A stretch of DNA of 13,219 nt from Myxococcota bacterium (lineage in GTDB: Bacteria > Myxococcota > Polyangia > GCA-2747355 > JAKLHH01). Numbering within the stretch: position 1 is the first letter of the stretch; every line of letters begins with the position of its first letter. Shown piece by piece: positions 1 to 6,276 of this stretch. The translations under genes were made by a program, and so were the position numbers. The stretch lies in assembly GCA_022710245.1 (NCBI GenBank), contig JAKLHH010000075.1, forward strand, positions 1 to 13,219, read 5' to 3'. The notes under the pieces are model-generated. The model ran no database searches. It was not told the DNA's origin and saw nothing but the letters and a program-made list of their open reading frames with translations.

Positions 1-121
1 AATGCTGACGTACGAGAGGCCACCGGTAAGCCGTGTGCGGGAAAACCGCACGCACGGTTTGAAAGGGGGACTTACTCACCTGCGTTGGCAGTGGCGCAGG
101 ATAAAGGAGTAGGTTCTACCA
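1..121 (+). mobile_element. 3' end of a group II intron (domains V and VI); 5' part outside window
   Basis: Positions 28-60 fold as a group II intron domain V. AAGCCGTG (28-35) pairs with CACGGTTT (53-60), TGCGG (36-40) pairs with CCGCA (46-50), the loop is GAAAA, and a two-base CG bulge sits at 51-52. The catalytic AGC triad is at 29-31. A GAAAGGGGGA linker leads to a domain VI-like hairpin: CTTACTC (71-77) with GAGTAGG (107-113), and CCTGCG (79-84) with CGCAGG (95-100). The unpaired ATAAAG at 101-106 is A-rich, but I did not assign the branch point. The 3' splice boundary is inferred at about 117-121, immediately before the next start codon. The intron body and any reverse transcriptase lie upstream, so completeness and activity cannot be judged. 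Confidence 0.85.
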
Positions 122-1363
122 ATGAGCACCTCCAGCAGCCCGCAGCCTGGCCTCGCCGCGGCCCTCCGCGGGGAGGGCGTGACCCGCGGGCGGCGCGTCC
201 TCCTCGGAGGCCTGGCGCTCCTGCTCGCGACGGCGCTCTGGCTCCCCTGCTTGCACCTCCTCTTCCGGCCGGCCCTCGGCGCCTGCCGCAGCGAGCACGG
301 CGTCGCCCCCCGGGCCCGCGCGCTGGCGGCCCGCCACCTCCGCCTCTGGTCCGACCCCGAGCTCCGCCGGCGCGAGCTGGCGCGCATGCGGCGCAGCAAC
401 GCGGAGTGGGACTTCATGGGCCGCACCTTCCTGGTCCTCGCGCTGGCGAACCTGGCGCTGCGCGAGCCCGCCGAGCGCCCCCGCCACCTCGCGGTCATCG
501 ATCAGATCATCGAGGAGACGCTCCGCCTCGAGCGCGACGAGGGCCCGCTCTTCTTCCTGATGCCCTACGCGCGCGAGGGCCGCTTCCGCGATCAGCCCGG
601 CCGCAGCCTCTTCCTCGACGGAGAGATCGCGCTGATGCTGGGCGCGCGGCGGCTGGTCGAGGAGCGGGCCGCCTACCAGCCGCTCCTCGCCGAGCGGGTG
701 CGCGAGATCGCGGCGCGCATGGGTCGCGGCCCGGTGCGCTGCGCGGAGAGCTACCCCGACGAGTGCTGGACCTTCTGCAACGCGGCGGCGCTGGCGGCGC
801 TGCGGCTCGCCGACGCGCTCGACGGCAGCGACCACTCCGCGCTGCTCCGCGACTGGGTCGCGAGCGCGCGTCGGTCGCTCCTCGACGCGCGGACCGGCCT
901 CCTCATCTCCAGCTTCCGCTACGACGGCGCGCGCAAGGATGGGCCCGAGGGATCCTCGATCTGGATGGCCGCCCACTGCCTGCAGCTCGTCGATCCGGGC
1001 TTCGCCAAGGACCAGTACGGCCGCGCGCGGCGCGAGCTGGGGCGGAGCCTCCTCGGGCTCGGCTACGCGCGCGAGTGGCCGGTCGGCGGGGTCGGGCCGG
1101 TGGACATCGACTCGGGCCCGGTGATCCCGGTCCTCGAGGCGAGCCCGGGCTCGAGCGGCCTCGCGGTGATGGCGGCCGCCGCCTTCGGCGACGACGGCTT
1201 CCTGCGGGAGCTCCTCACCTCGCTCGACTTCGCGGCGTTCCCCGTCGAGGAGCGCGGCGCGCGCCGCCACGCCGCGAGCAACCAGGTCGGCGACGCGGTG
1301 GTCCTCTACGCGCTGGTCCTCGGGCCGCTCTGGCAGGTGGCCCTGACGCGAGGTCAGAGGTGA
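122..1363 (+). CDS. Membrane-anchored alpha/alpha-barrel-like protein (possible linalool dehydratase/isomerase-superfamily relative)
   Basis: This encodes 413 residues. The N-terminus is cytoplasmic and basic, followed by one membrane helix at about residues 24-48; the rest is likely periplasmic and rich in amphipathic helices. Conserved-looking blocks are WDFMGRTFLVLALAN (96-110), YPDECWTFCN (211-220), GPEGSSIWMAAH (274-285), GPVDIDSGPVIP (325-336) and ASNQVGDAVVLYALVLGPLW (385-404). Regular helix pairs with Trp, Cys, Asp and His in the turns suggest an (alpha/alpha)6 toroid. The YxxxCWxxCN block reminds me of the linalool dehydratase/isomerase superfamily, but this is recollection and no substrate can be assigned. 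The ATG at 122 has AAGGAG at 104-109, 12 bases upstream and inside intron domain VI, which is longer than ideal spacing. The stop overlaps the next gene, implying coupled expression. Confidence 0.8.
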   Translation: MSTSSSPQPGLAAALRGEGVTRGRRVLLGGLALLLATALWLPCLHLLFRPALGACRSEHGVAPRARALAARHLRLWSDPELRRRELARMRRSNAEWDFMGRTFLVLALANLALREPAERPRHLAVIDQIIEETLRLERDEGPLFFLMPYAREGRFRDQPGRSLFLDGEIALMLGARRLVEERAAYQPLLAERVREIAARMGRGPVRCAESYPDECWTFCNAAALAALRLADALDGSDHSALLRDWVASARRSLLDARTGLLISSFRYDGARKDGPEGSSIWMAAHCLQLVDPGFAKDQYGRARRELGRSLLGLGYAREWPVGGVGPVDIDSGPVIPVLEASPGSSGLAVMAAAAFGDDGFLRELLTSLDFAAFPVEERGARRHAASNQVGDAVVLYALVLGPLWQVALTRGQR

Positions 1364-1680
1364 GCGAGCACGCGACCAGCCCCACGCGGAGCCCGCGCCC
1401 TCGACGCTGGCGCTGGCTCTGGCCAGGCAAGCTCCTCACCCCGCGCGGCCTCCTCCTGCGCGCCGTCGTCCTCGTCCTGCTCTTCGCGGTGGCGCACCTC
1501 GCCGGCCTGCGCGAGCACACGGGGGTCTTCAGCGGAGGCGCGGTCGGCGCGCTCCCGGCGGCGCTCGGCGCGACCTACGCGGTCCTCTACCTCGCGGCCG
1601 TGGTCGTCGCGCCGGTGCTGGTCCTCGCGGCGCTGCTGCTCCTCGGCTTCGTGCTCCTCGCGCGGCGACGCGCTCCCTGA
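1360..1680 (+). CDS. Small two-helix membrane protein, coupled to the upstream gene
   Basis: This encodes 106 residues from a GTG start at 1360. The start overlaps the TGA stop of the preceding gene (GTGA), with purine-rich GAGGTCAGAG just upstream, so translational coupling is likely. Residues 1-29 are rich in Arg, Trp and Pro and positively charged. Residues about 31-50 and 72-101 form two hydrophobic membrane helices, and the protein ends in ARRRAP, so both ends probably face the cytoplasm. No enzymatic motif is visible. The tight overlap suggests that it is a membrane partner of the barrel-like protein encoded upstream. An open frame extends far upstream in the same phase, but that part is antisense-free shadow of the preceding gene and I do not count it. 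Confidence 0.8.
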   Translation: MSEHATSPTRSPRPRRWRWLWPGKLLTPRGLLLRAVVLVLLFAVAHLAGLREHTGVFSGGAVGALPAALGATYAVLYLAAVVVAPVLVLAALLLLGFVLLARRRAP

Positions 1681-1692
1681 GCACTGAACTGG

Positions 1693-1777
1693 AATTTGCC
1701 CTTCATCGCGGAGCCTCCGGAGGAGGCGAGCAGGGCAAATTGTCGCTCGGCGTGCGCGGCGTCGCCGAGCCCGAATG
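1693..1777. repeat. Hairpin repeat cluster, locus 1: module A then module D
   Basis: Module A spans 1693-1741 (49 bp). Its ends AATTTGCCCT (1693-1702) and AGGGCAAATT (1732-1741) are perfect inverted repeats, and an inner stem GCCTCC-GGA-GGAGGC lies between them. Module D spans 1738-1777 and shares the AATT at 1738-1741 with A. It contains the inverted pair CTCGGCG/CGCCGAG and ends in AATG, a one-base variant of AATT. Relative to the locus at 6032-6272, both modules lie in the opposite orientation. The cluster sits between the stop at 1680 and the gene starting at 1841 and does not appear to be translated here. Confidence 0.85.
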
Positions 1778-1805
1778 GCGGAGCGGCTATGCGGTGAGGA
1801 GGCGA

Positions 1806-1834
1806 TGGTGCTCCGCGCGCGAGGGGACTAAACT
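1806..1834 (+). promoter_or_regulatory. Probable promoter with -10 TAAACT, possibly giving a leaderless transcript
   Basis: TAAACT at 1829-1834 matches the sigma-70 -10 box in form. The -35 region at the right distance (TGGTGC, 1806-1811) is poor. The predicted transcription start, about seven bases after the -10, coincides with the GTG start at 1841. No Shine-Dalgarno sequence lies between them. Confidence 0.45.
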
Positions 1835-1840
1835 GGGATC

Positions 1841-2488
1841 GTGCGGAGCGTAACAAGCTGGGTATCGTGGCTGGTCGGGCTGCTGGCGCTGCAGGGCTGT
1901 CACACCCTGCTCCCCTTCGAGCCGGGGCAGGGCGGGGGCGATGCGGCGGTGGAGGCGTCCTATCCGCCCTGCGTCGTGGCCAGCGCGGGGTGCTGGGACG
2001 TGCGAGCCTCCTTCACACTCGCATCCACACCGGCGAACGTCGATCACCTGCGCATCTTTGGCGAGAACGCGGCGGTGCGCCAGGTCCTCCACGGCGTGAT
2101 CGGCGCGGACGACAAGCCGCCGGAGGTGCTCAGCGAGACCTGCAGCATCACCGGCAATCCGTACACGTACCGCCGCGGGTGGTTCATCTGGCGCACCACC
2201 GCCGGCGGTCCGCAGCTCCACGTCGCCGGAGAGTCGATGGCGGATTGCCTCGGACCCTTGCAGCGGCCGCACGTCGCGGGCTATGTGGAGGTCAACCCGG
2301 CGCGCGGCTGGACGCTCGAGCTGAGGTCGAAGGAGGTCCAGCTCGACAGCCTGTCGCCCGCGAAGGAGCCGGTCACCACGACCGCCACCCGCGTCGACTT
2401 CGACGCCGGCTCGTACTGCGGCTTGGGCTGCTGCGCCTGCAACGACGGCGGCCGCGTCAAGCTGGAGCTCGCCGTCACCCGGCGCTGA
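1841..2488 (+). CDS. Cysteine-rich lipoprotein of unknown function
   Basis: This encodes 215 residues from a GTG start. MRSVTSWVSWLVGLLALQGC is a lipoprotein signal peptide with the lipidated Cys at residue 20, so the protein should be anchored in the inner or outer membrane. The mature part contains eight further cysteines (44, 51, 101, 136, 193, 197, 198, 200), several close together in the C-terminal GLGCCAC block. This suggests disulfide bonds in the periplasm. I recognise no family. Only six bases separate the -10-like TAAACT from the start codon and no ribosome binding site is visible, so translation may be leaderless. The gene converges on the one ending at 2522, with 33 bp between the two stops. 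Confidence 0.8.
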   Translation: MRSVTSWVSWLVGLLALQGCHTLLPFEPGQGGGDAAVEASYPPCVVASAGCWDVRASFTLASTPANVDHLRIFGENAAVRQVLHGVIGADDKPPEVLSETCSITGNPYTYRRGWFIWRTTAGGPQLHVAGESMADCLGPLQRPHVAGYVEVNPARGWTLELRSKEVQLDSLSPAKEPVTTTATRVDFDAGSYCGLGCCACNDGGRVKLELAVTRR

Positions 2489-2531
2489 CTCACCCCCTCA
2501 CGCTGACCCCCTCGCGCTGACTCACCCCTCG
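2483..2531. repeat. Imperfect direct repeat in the convergent gap
   Basis: CGCTGACTCACCCCCTCA (2483-2500), CGCTGACCCCCTCG (2501-2514) and CGCTGACTCACCCCTCG (2515-2531) are three related copies. They carry TGA stop codons and span the gap between two convergent genes. They look like a short slippage or duplication product, not a terminator. Confidence 0.6.
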
Positions 2532-4015
2532 TCGACGTCGAAGGGATCCTCCTTGGGCGCCTCCCAGTCGCGGTCGACGCCGAGCCCGTCGTCCTCCCGC
2601 CGCTCCTGCTCCTCCTCGCCCTCCTCCTCGGGCTCCTCCTCGAGCGGCAGCCCGAGGTCGTAGTCGCTGATCTGCGGCTCCACCTCGTCCCACTCGTCCT
2701 CGCCCTCGCCGCCCTCGCCGTCCTCGCCGTCCTGGTCCTCGTCGCTGTCCGCGGCGTGCAGGCGGTAGGCCGCGTGATCGGCGCTCGCGTCGCGCCGGAC
2801 CCGCAGGCCGGCCTGCGAGAGCCGCGCGAGCCCGGCGTCGCTGAGGCCGTCCCCGCCGAGCAGCAGCTGCACGCCAGCGAGCTGGCGATGCGCCTCCTCG
2901 AGCCGCGCCAGGCCCTCGCCGGCCGGCAGGGTCAGGGTGAGCGTCCGCAGCCGGCCCAGGCGGCCGGAGCGGAGCAGCGCCGTCACCACCGCGCCGTCCA
3001 CGTCGCTGCGCGGGCAGCGGACCGCGAGCTCCGCCAGCCGCGGGAGCGCGTCGCCCGCGAGGAGCGCAGTGAGCGACTCCCCGTCGAGCGAGCCCGCGTC
3101 CCAGCCGCGGTGCTCGAGCTCGAGCGCCTCCAGCGCCGGGAGCTGCCAGGCCGCCAGCGCCCCGAGGAGCTCGCGCCCGAGCGGCGCGCCGAGGAGCAAG
3201 CGGCGGAGCCCCGGGTGGCCTGCTGCCGCCAGCCTCGCCCGGTGGGCGAAGCAGTCGAGCTCGACGAGCCGCGGGCAGCACCCGAGCAGCGCGTCGTCGA
3301 GGAGCCAGTCGCCCGGGCGCGAGGGGGCGCCGAGCTGGAGGCGCGTCAGCGAGGGCCGGCTCGCGGCGGCGAGCCCCGCCGTGAGCTGCTCCTCCTCGCC
3401 GCGGGGCACGAGGACCAGCTCGCGGAGGAAGCGCGCGCTCGCGTGCGCGAGGAAGCTGCGCAGCAGCGTCTGCGGGTCGAGGTAGGAGGAGCCGGGGTCG
3501 CCGACGAAGAGCGCCGCGTGCTCGACGAAGCCGAGCCGCCAGCGCAGCTCGGCGAGCTCGGGCGCCGCGCCGAGGTCGCCGAGGAGGTGTCGCGGGTGCT
3601 CGGCGAGCAGCCGCGCCTCGGTGGTCCGCGCCTCCTCGCCGCCGCCGTGCGCGAGCGCGTGCTGGATCGCGATCAGCTCCCCTCGCGGGTCGCCGCGCGC
3701 CTGCAGCCAGTCCGCGTAGACCAGGTAGGGCTCCTCGTCGCCCGGGTCGCGCGCGATCAGCGCCTCCAGCTCCGGGTCGTCGGTGCGTGGCGGCGGCGTG
3801 GGTGCGGCCGGCTCGTGGTAGCCCTCGGCGCGCCGTCGGGCTACCTGCTCCTCGACGAACTCCCGCGCCTCGCTGGGACTGGCAAAGGCGCGCTGCTCTG
3901 CGTCGCCGTCGGTGCCGGCCACGCCCTCCGCGAGCTCCACCTGGCAGCCCTCCCAGGTGATCTCCCAGAAGCGGAGCTCGCCCTGGTGGTCGCAGGTGAG
4001 GAGCAGGCTCTGCAC
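2522..4015 (-). CDS. Degenerate WGR-domain plus TIGR02996 (repeat-companion) protein with leucine-rich region and acidic tail
   Basis: This encodes 497 residues from the GTG at 4015. Residues 1-67 resemble a WGR domain (FWEITWEG, AFASPSEAREFVEEQV), although the signature Trp-Gly-Arg stretch is replaced by EGVAGTDG. Residues 80-122 match the TIGR02996 repeat-companion pattern, DPGDEEPYLVYADWLQARGD followed by PRGELIAIQ, which in myxobacteria and planctomycetes often precedes leucine-rich repeats. Residues about 150-405 contain irregular leucine-rich repeats (LRELVLV, LTRLQLG, LRRLLLG, ALEALELEH, LAELAVR). The tail at 423-497 is almost entirely Asp, Glu and Gly. There is no signal peptide, so the protein is probably cytoplasmic and binds a partner. 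The start is uncertain: ATGs at 4093 and 4147 are in frame, but the codons upstream of 4015 use less G/C at third positions, and the AGGGAG before 4093 touches the ATG. Confidence 0.82.
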   Translation of the reverse strand: MQSLLLTCDHQGELRFWEITWEGCQVELAEGVAGTDGDAEQRAFASPSEAREFVEEQVARRRAEGYHEPAAPTPPPRTDDPELEALIARDPGDEEPYLVYADWLQARGDPRGELIAIQHALAHGGGEEARTTEARLLAEHPRHLLGDLGAAPELAELRWRLGFVEHAALFVGDPGSSYLDPQTLLRSFLAHASARFLRELVLVPRGEEEQLTAGLAAASRPSLTRLQLGAPSRPGDWLLDDALLGCCPRLVELDCFAHRARLAAAGHPGLRRLLLGAPLGRELLGALAAWQLPALEALELEHRGWDAGSLDGESLTALLAGDALPRLAELAVRCPRSDVDGAVVTALLRSGRLGRLRTLTLTLPAGEGLARLEEAHRQLAGVQLLLGGDGLSDAGLARLSQAGLRVRRDASADHAAYRLHAADSDEDQDGEDGEGGEGEDEWDEVEPQISDYDLGLPLEEEPEEEGEEEQERREDDGLGVDRDWEAPKEDPFDVDEG

Positions 4016-4078
4016 CTCGGCATCATGCCCTGGCCGCGGCACCCACCGCCACTGGCTAGAGAGGCCGCCACAGGCAGG

Positions 4079-4091
4079 GGGCACCGTGCCC
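4079..4091. promoter_or_regulatory. Inverted repeat in divergent intergenic region
   Basis: GGGCACCGTGCCC is a 6-bp palindrome around a central C, located between two divergently oriented genes. It could be an operator for either gene. No convincing -10/-35 pair was found in 4016-4147 on either strand, so this is weak. Confidence 0.25.
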
Positions 4092-4147
4092 ATCTCCCTG
4101 AGATCACAGAGCCGGGCACCGGCACACCCCGTGCAAAGCTGACCCAT

Positions 4148-5230
4148 ATGCGCCCCCACAACCTCTCCACGATGCTGGCGGTCGTGCTCGCGCTGGGCCT
4201 CGCCTCGCCTGCGCTGGCGCGCGAGCTCGACCCCGCCAAGTTCTTCAAGTCCCACACCGGCAAGCGCCTGGAGCGGAAGCTCGGTCCGGCCGGCGCCGCC
4301 ACCTTCCTGCAGCAGGTGCGCGTCGCGCCGATCTCTCTCAAGGAGCAGACCTGGACGCTGAAGTTCGCCTCGCACCAGCGGGGCACCCCGGGCGTCCTCG
4401 AGAAGCTGGTCCAGGCACACCAGATGGACCCGAGCGGCAAGATGGAGGAGGCGGTCCGCGACTACGCGCGCGTCTACAGCAAGCACGAGGGCGCGGTGAA
4501 CACGCACAGCGTCCCCGACTCGAAGTTCCTCGAGAAGGCCGAGCACGTCCGCGAGAAGCTCGGCAAGCTCGAGCAGAAGCCGGGCGTGGTGATCTTCTTC
4601 GACGGCCCCGACGGCGCCGGCAAGACGTCCATCTCGCGCCGCATCGGTGAGGCGCTGCAGGGGCCCTACACGGTGCTGCCCAAGATCCCGCACCTCGGCA
4701 AGCCCGAGGCAGGGAAGGCGTGGGCGACGTGGGTCAAAGAGCAGCTCGGGGTGCCGGCGAAGAAGAGCGGCCAGCCCTGGGTCGCCCCGGGCCAGGTGAT
4801 GTTCGTCGACCGTTCGCTCCTCGGCGAGGTCGTCTATAACAGCAAGGACCCCACGGCGGCCGGGCGCGTGCGCGCGCTCGAGGCCGAGCTCGAGAAGACG
4901 CAGGGCGTGAAGGTCCTGCACGTGGTGCTGGTCCCCTCGCAGGAGAAGGTCACCCACACCTACGGCAAGCGCCTCGCGCGCTCCCTCTACGTGAGCGAGG
5001 TGACGCCGGGCTCGCCGGCGCCGGCGCTCGTGTCGGCGGCGGACGGCCCCGCCTTCGCGCAGTTCGGGACGGTCTCGCGCGCCTTCACCAAGACGGCGCG
5101 CGACTTCTCCGCGAACACCATCCTCGTCGACGCGAGCGATCGCGACGACGCCCGCGTGAAGATCCTCGACTGGGTCGGGCACAGCATCCGCCACGAGGCC
5201 AAGCGCCGCGCCGAGGCGAACCAGGACTAG
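4148..5230 (+). CDS. Exported P-loop kinase-like protein (PPK2/thymidylate kinase-like)
   Basis: This encodes 360 residues. MRPHNLSTMLAVVLALGLAS followed by PALARE looks like a Sec signal peptide cleaved after Ala24, so the protein may act in the periplasm. Residues about 27-145 are a basic, helical region without a recognised fold. GVVIFFDGPDGAGKTSISRR (146-165) carries a Walker A motif (GPDGAGKTS, 153-161). FVDRSLLGEVVYN (219-231) resembles the Asp-Arg-Ser segment of PPK2 and thymidylate kinases, and ILVDASDRDDARVKIL (325-340) matches the C-terminal pattern of that superfamily. The phosphate acceptor is unknown. A kinase needing ATP or polyphosphate outside the cytoplasm is unusual, although polyphosphate could serve. 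The ATG at 4148 lacks a good ribosome binding site; the Met at residue 9 (codon at 4172) would give a shorter signal peptide. Confidence 0.8.
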   Translation: MRPHNLSTMLAVVLALGLASPALARELDPAKFFKSHTGKRLERKLGPAGAATFLQQVRVAPISLKEQTWTLKFASHQRGTPGVLEKLVQAHQMDPSGKMEEAVRDYARVYSKHEGAVNTHSVPDSKFLEKAEHVREKLGKLEQKPGVVIFFDGPDGAGKTSISRRIGEALQGPYTVLPKIPHLGKPEAGKAWATWVKEQLGVPAKKSGQPWVAPGQVMFVDRSLLGEVVYNSKDPTAAGRVRALEAELEKTQGVKVLHVVLVPSQEKVTHTYGKRLARSLYVSEVTPGSPAPALVSAADGPAFAQFGTVSRAFTKTARDFSANTILVDASDRDDARVKILDWVGHSIRHEAKRRAEANQD

Positions 5231-5244
5231 CTCGCAGTCCTACA

Positions 5245-5268
5245 CCCGAGGTCCTACCCGAGGTCCTA
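5245..5268. repeat. 12-bp perfect tandem duplication at a stop codon
   Basis: CCCGAGGTCCTA occurs twice in a row (5245-5256 and 5257-5268). On the minus strand each copy begins with TAG, so the DUF4159 gene ends at the first TAG and a second in-frame TAG follows 12 bases later. A weak 6-bp hairpin, AGGACT/AGTCCT, lies at 5223-5241 next to it. Confidence 0.7.
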
Positions 5269-6276
5269 CGGCCGCACCTGCCACTGTCGCCGCTTGAGGA
5301 TGAAGGGGATGTGCACCTGGTCGGCCTTGTAGTCGAGGCACATGGCGTACATCACGATGTTGATCCCCCAGCGCGCCGCCATCTCCCGCTGCTGGTCGCC
5401 CCCCGGATAGACGGCGAACTCCCACTGCCCGAAGGCGTCGCGCGAGAGCGCTCCGCCGAGGTCATTCTGGAAGTAGAGGAGCACCAGCCGGCCGTCGACC
5501 TCGACGCCCTCGAGGTAGGGCACCGAGACGACGCGGCCGACGGGCTGCTCCAGCAGGTAGAACGACTTGCCGACGGTGTGGTCGGTCTTCAGCTTGCGCA
5601 GCGGCTGCCTGGGGAAGAGGCTCGCCGCGAGCGCGCGCACGCTCTGGTCGAAGCCGCCGCCCGGCCGCGAGTCGGCGCTGTCGACCAGGAGGAAGCCGCC
5701 GTAGACGAGGAAGCTGCGCAGGCGCTCGAGGTCGGGCGCGGGGAGGAGCTCGAAGGCGCGGTCGCCGCCGAGGTAGAGGAACGGGTGCTCGAAGAGGGTG
5801 CGGTCGGCGACGCGGAGCGTGACCGGCTCCAGCGCGACGTCGATGCTGGTCCGCTTGTCGAGCTCCCAGGCGAGCCGGTGGAGGCCGTGCGGGCGCGGCG
5901 CCGGGTTGCCTCCGCTGTAGGCGAGCTGGGCCAGGCGGAGCTTCGAGCGCGGCCCCAGCGCGTCGGCGCGGCCGGGCAGCAGCGCGGCGAGCGGGAGCGC
6001 GGCCAGGCCGCCGAGGAGCGCGCGGCGCGTGAATTGTCGCGGCGCCGCACAGGTCGGGCGGTCGTGCGAAGCTGCCGCGACCAGTAATTGCGGGTCCTCG
6101 CGGCCTCCGGCCGCTCCGGGATGAGACCGCCGCAATTCGGGCGAGGCGACGCCGCGCACGCCGAGCGACAACTGTCGCGGCGCCGCACACGTCGGGCAGT
6201 GGTGCGTAGCTGCCGCGACCAACAATTTGCCCTGCTCGCGTCCTTCGGACGCTCCGCGATGAAGGGCAAGTTTCAT
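5266..6276 (-). CDS. Tat-exported DUF4159-family protein with a 79-residue hairpin-repeat insertion at its N-terminus
   Basis: This encodes 336 residues. The ATG at 6276 overlaps the stop of the upstream phosphatase gene (ATGA) and has a strong AAGGAGG at 6290-6284 with seven bases spacing, so the start is well supported. Residues 83-105 (TRRALLGGLAALPLAALL to RADA) are a twin-arginine signal peptide, but they follow 82 residues of which 3-81 are encoded by the palindromic modules at 6032-6272. The mature domain from about residue 106 matches DUF4159: FLVYGGFLLVDSADSRPGGG, KTDHTVGKSFYLLE, LVLLYFQNDLGG and ARWGINIVMYA. This family is probably periplasmic and glutamine-amidotransferase-like in fold, with no established function. 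Without the insertion the protein would be 257 residues and start MKFTRRALLGG. Either the long N-region is tolerated by Tat or export is impaired. Confidence 0.88.
   Translation of the reverse strand: MKLALHRGASEGREQGKLLVAAATHHCPTCAAPRQLSLGVRGVASPELRRSHPGAAGGREDPQLLVAAASHDRPTCAAPRQFTRRALLGGLAALPLAALLPGRADALGPRSKLRLAQLAYSGGNPAPRPHGLHRLAWELDKRTSIDVALEPVTLRVADRTLFEHPFLYLGGDRAFELLPAPDLERLRSFLVYGGFLLVDSADSRPGGGFDQSVRALAASLFPRQPLRKLKTDHTVGKSFYLLEQPVGRVVSVPYLEGVEVDGRLVLLYFQNDLGGALSRDAFGQWEFAVYPGGDQQREMAARWGINIVMYAMCLDYKADQVHIPFILKRRQWQVRP
6032..6272. repeat. Hairpin repeat cluster, locus 2: modules C-B-D-C-A inside the DUF4159 reading frame
   Basis: Five modules share boundary tetranucleotides. C1 is 6032-6089, with stem GTCGCGGC (6036-6043) and GCCGCGAC (6074-6081). 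B is 6086-6137, with AATTGCGG and CCGCAATT at its ends. D is 6134-6173. C2 is 6170-6227, a near copy of C1 in the same orientation. A is 6224-6272, with AATTTGCCCT and AGGGCAAGTT at its ends. The boundaries are AATT, except AACT at 6170-6173 and AGTT at 6269-6272. Net insertion is 237 bp, or 79 codons. At least two of the three minus-strand frames stay open across the whole cluster. C1 and C2 encode LLVAAASHDRPTCAAPRQ and LLVAAATHHCPTCAAPRQ. Confidence 0.92.

Noticed and set aside
116..1270. Long minus-strand open frame opposite the first gene
   Set aside because: High GC makes antisense frames stop-poor. The plus-strand frame has the membrane helix, conserved blocks and G/C third positions.
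5223..5241. Terminator AGGACT/AGTCCT
   Set aside because: The 6-bp stem with a 7-base loop and no T-tract is too weak to call.
6032..6272. CRISPR array
   Set aside because: The units are contiguous, of four different kinds and lengths, and have no unique spacers between identical repeats.
6032..6272. Integron attC sites
   Set aside because: The hairpins lack the conserved RYYYAAC and GTTRRRY ends, and no cassette genes lie between them.
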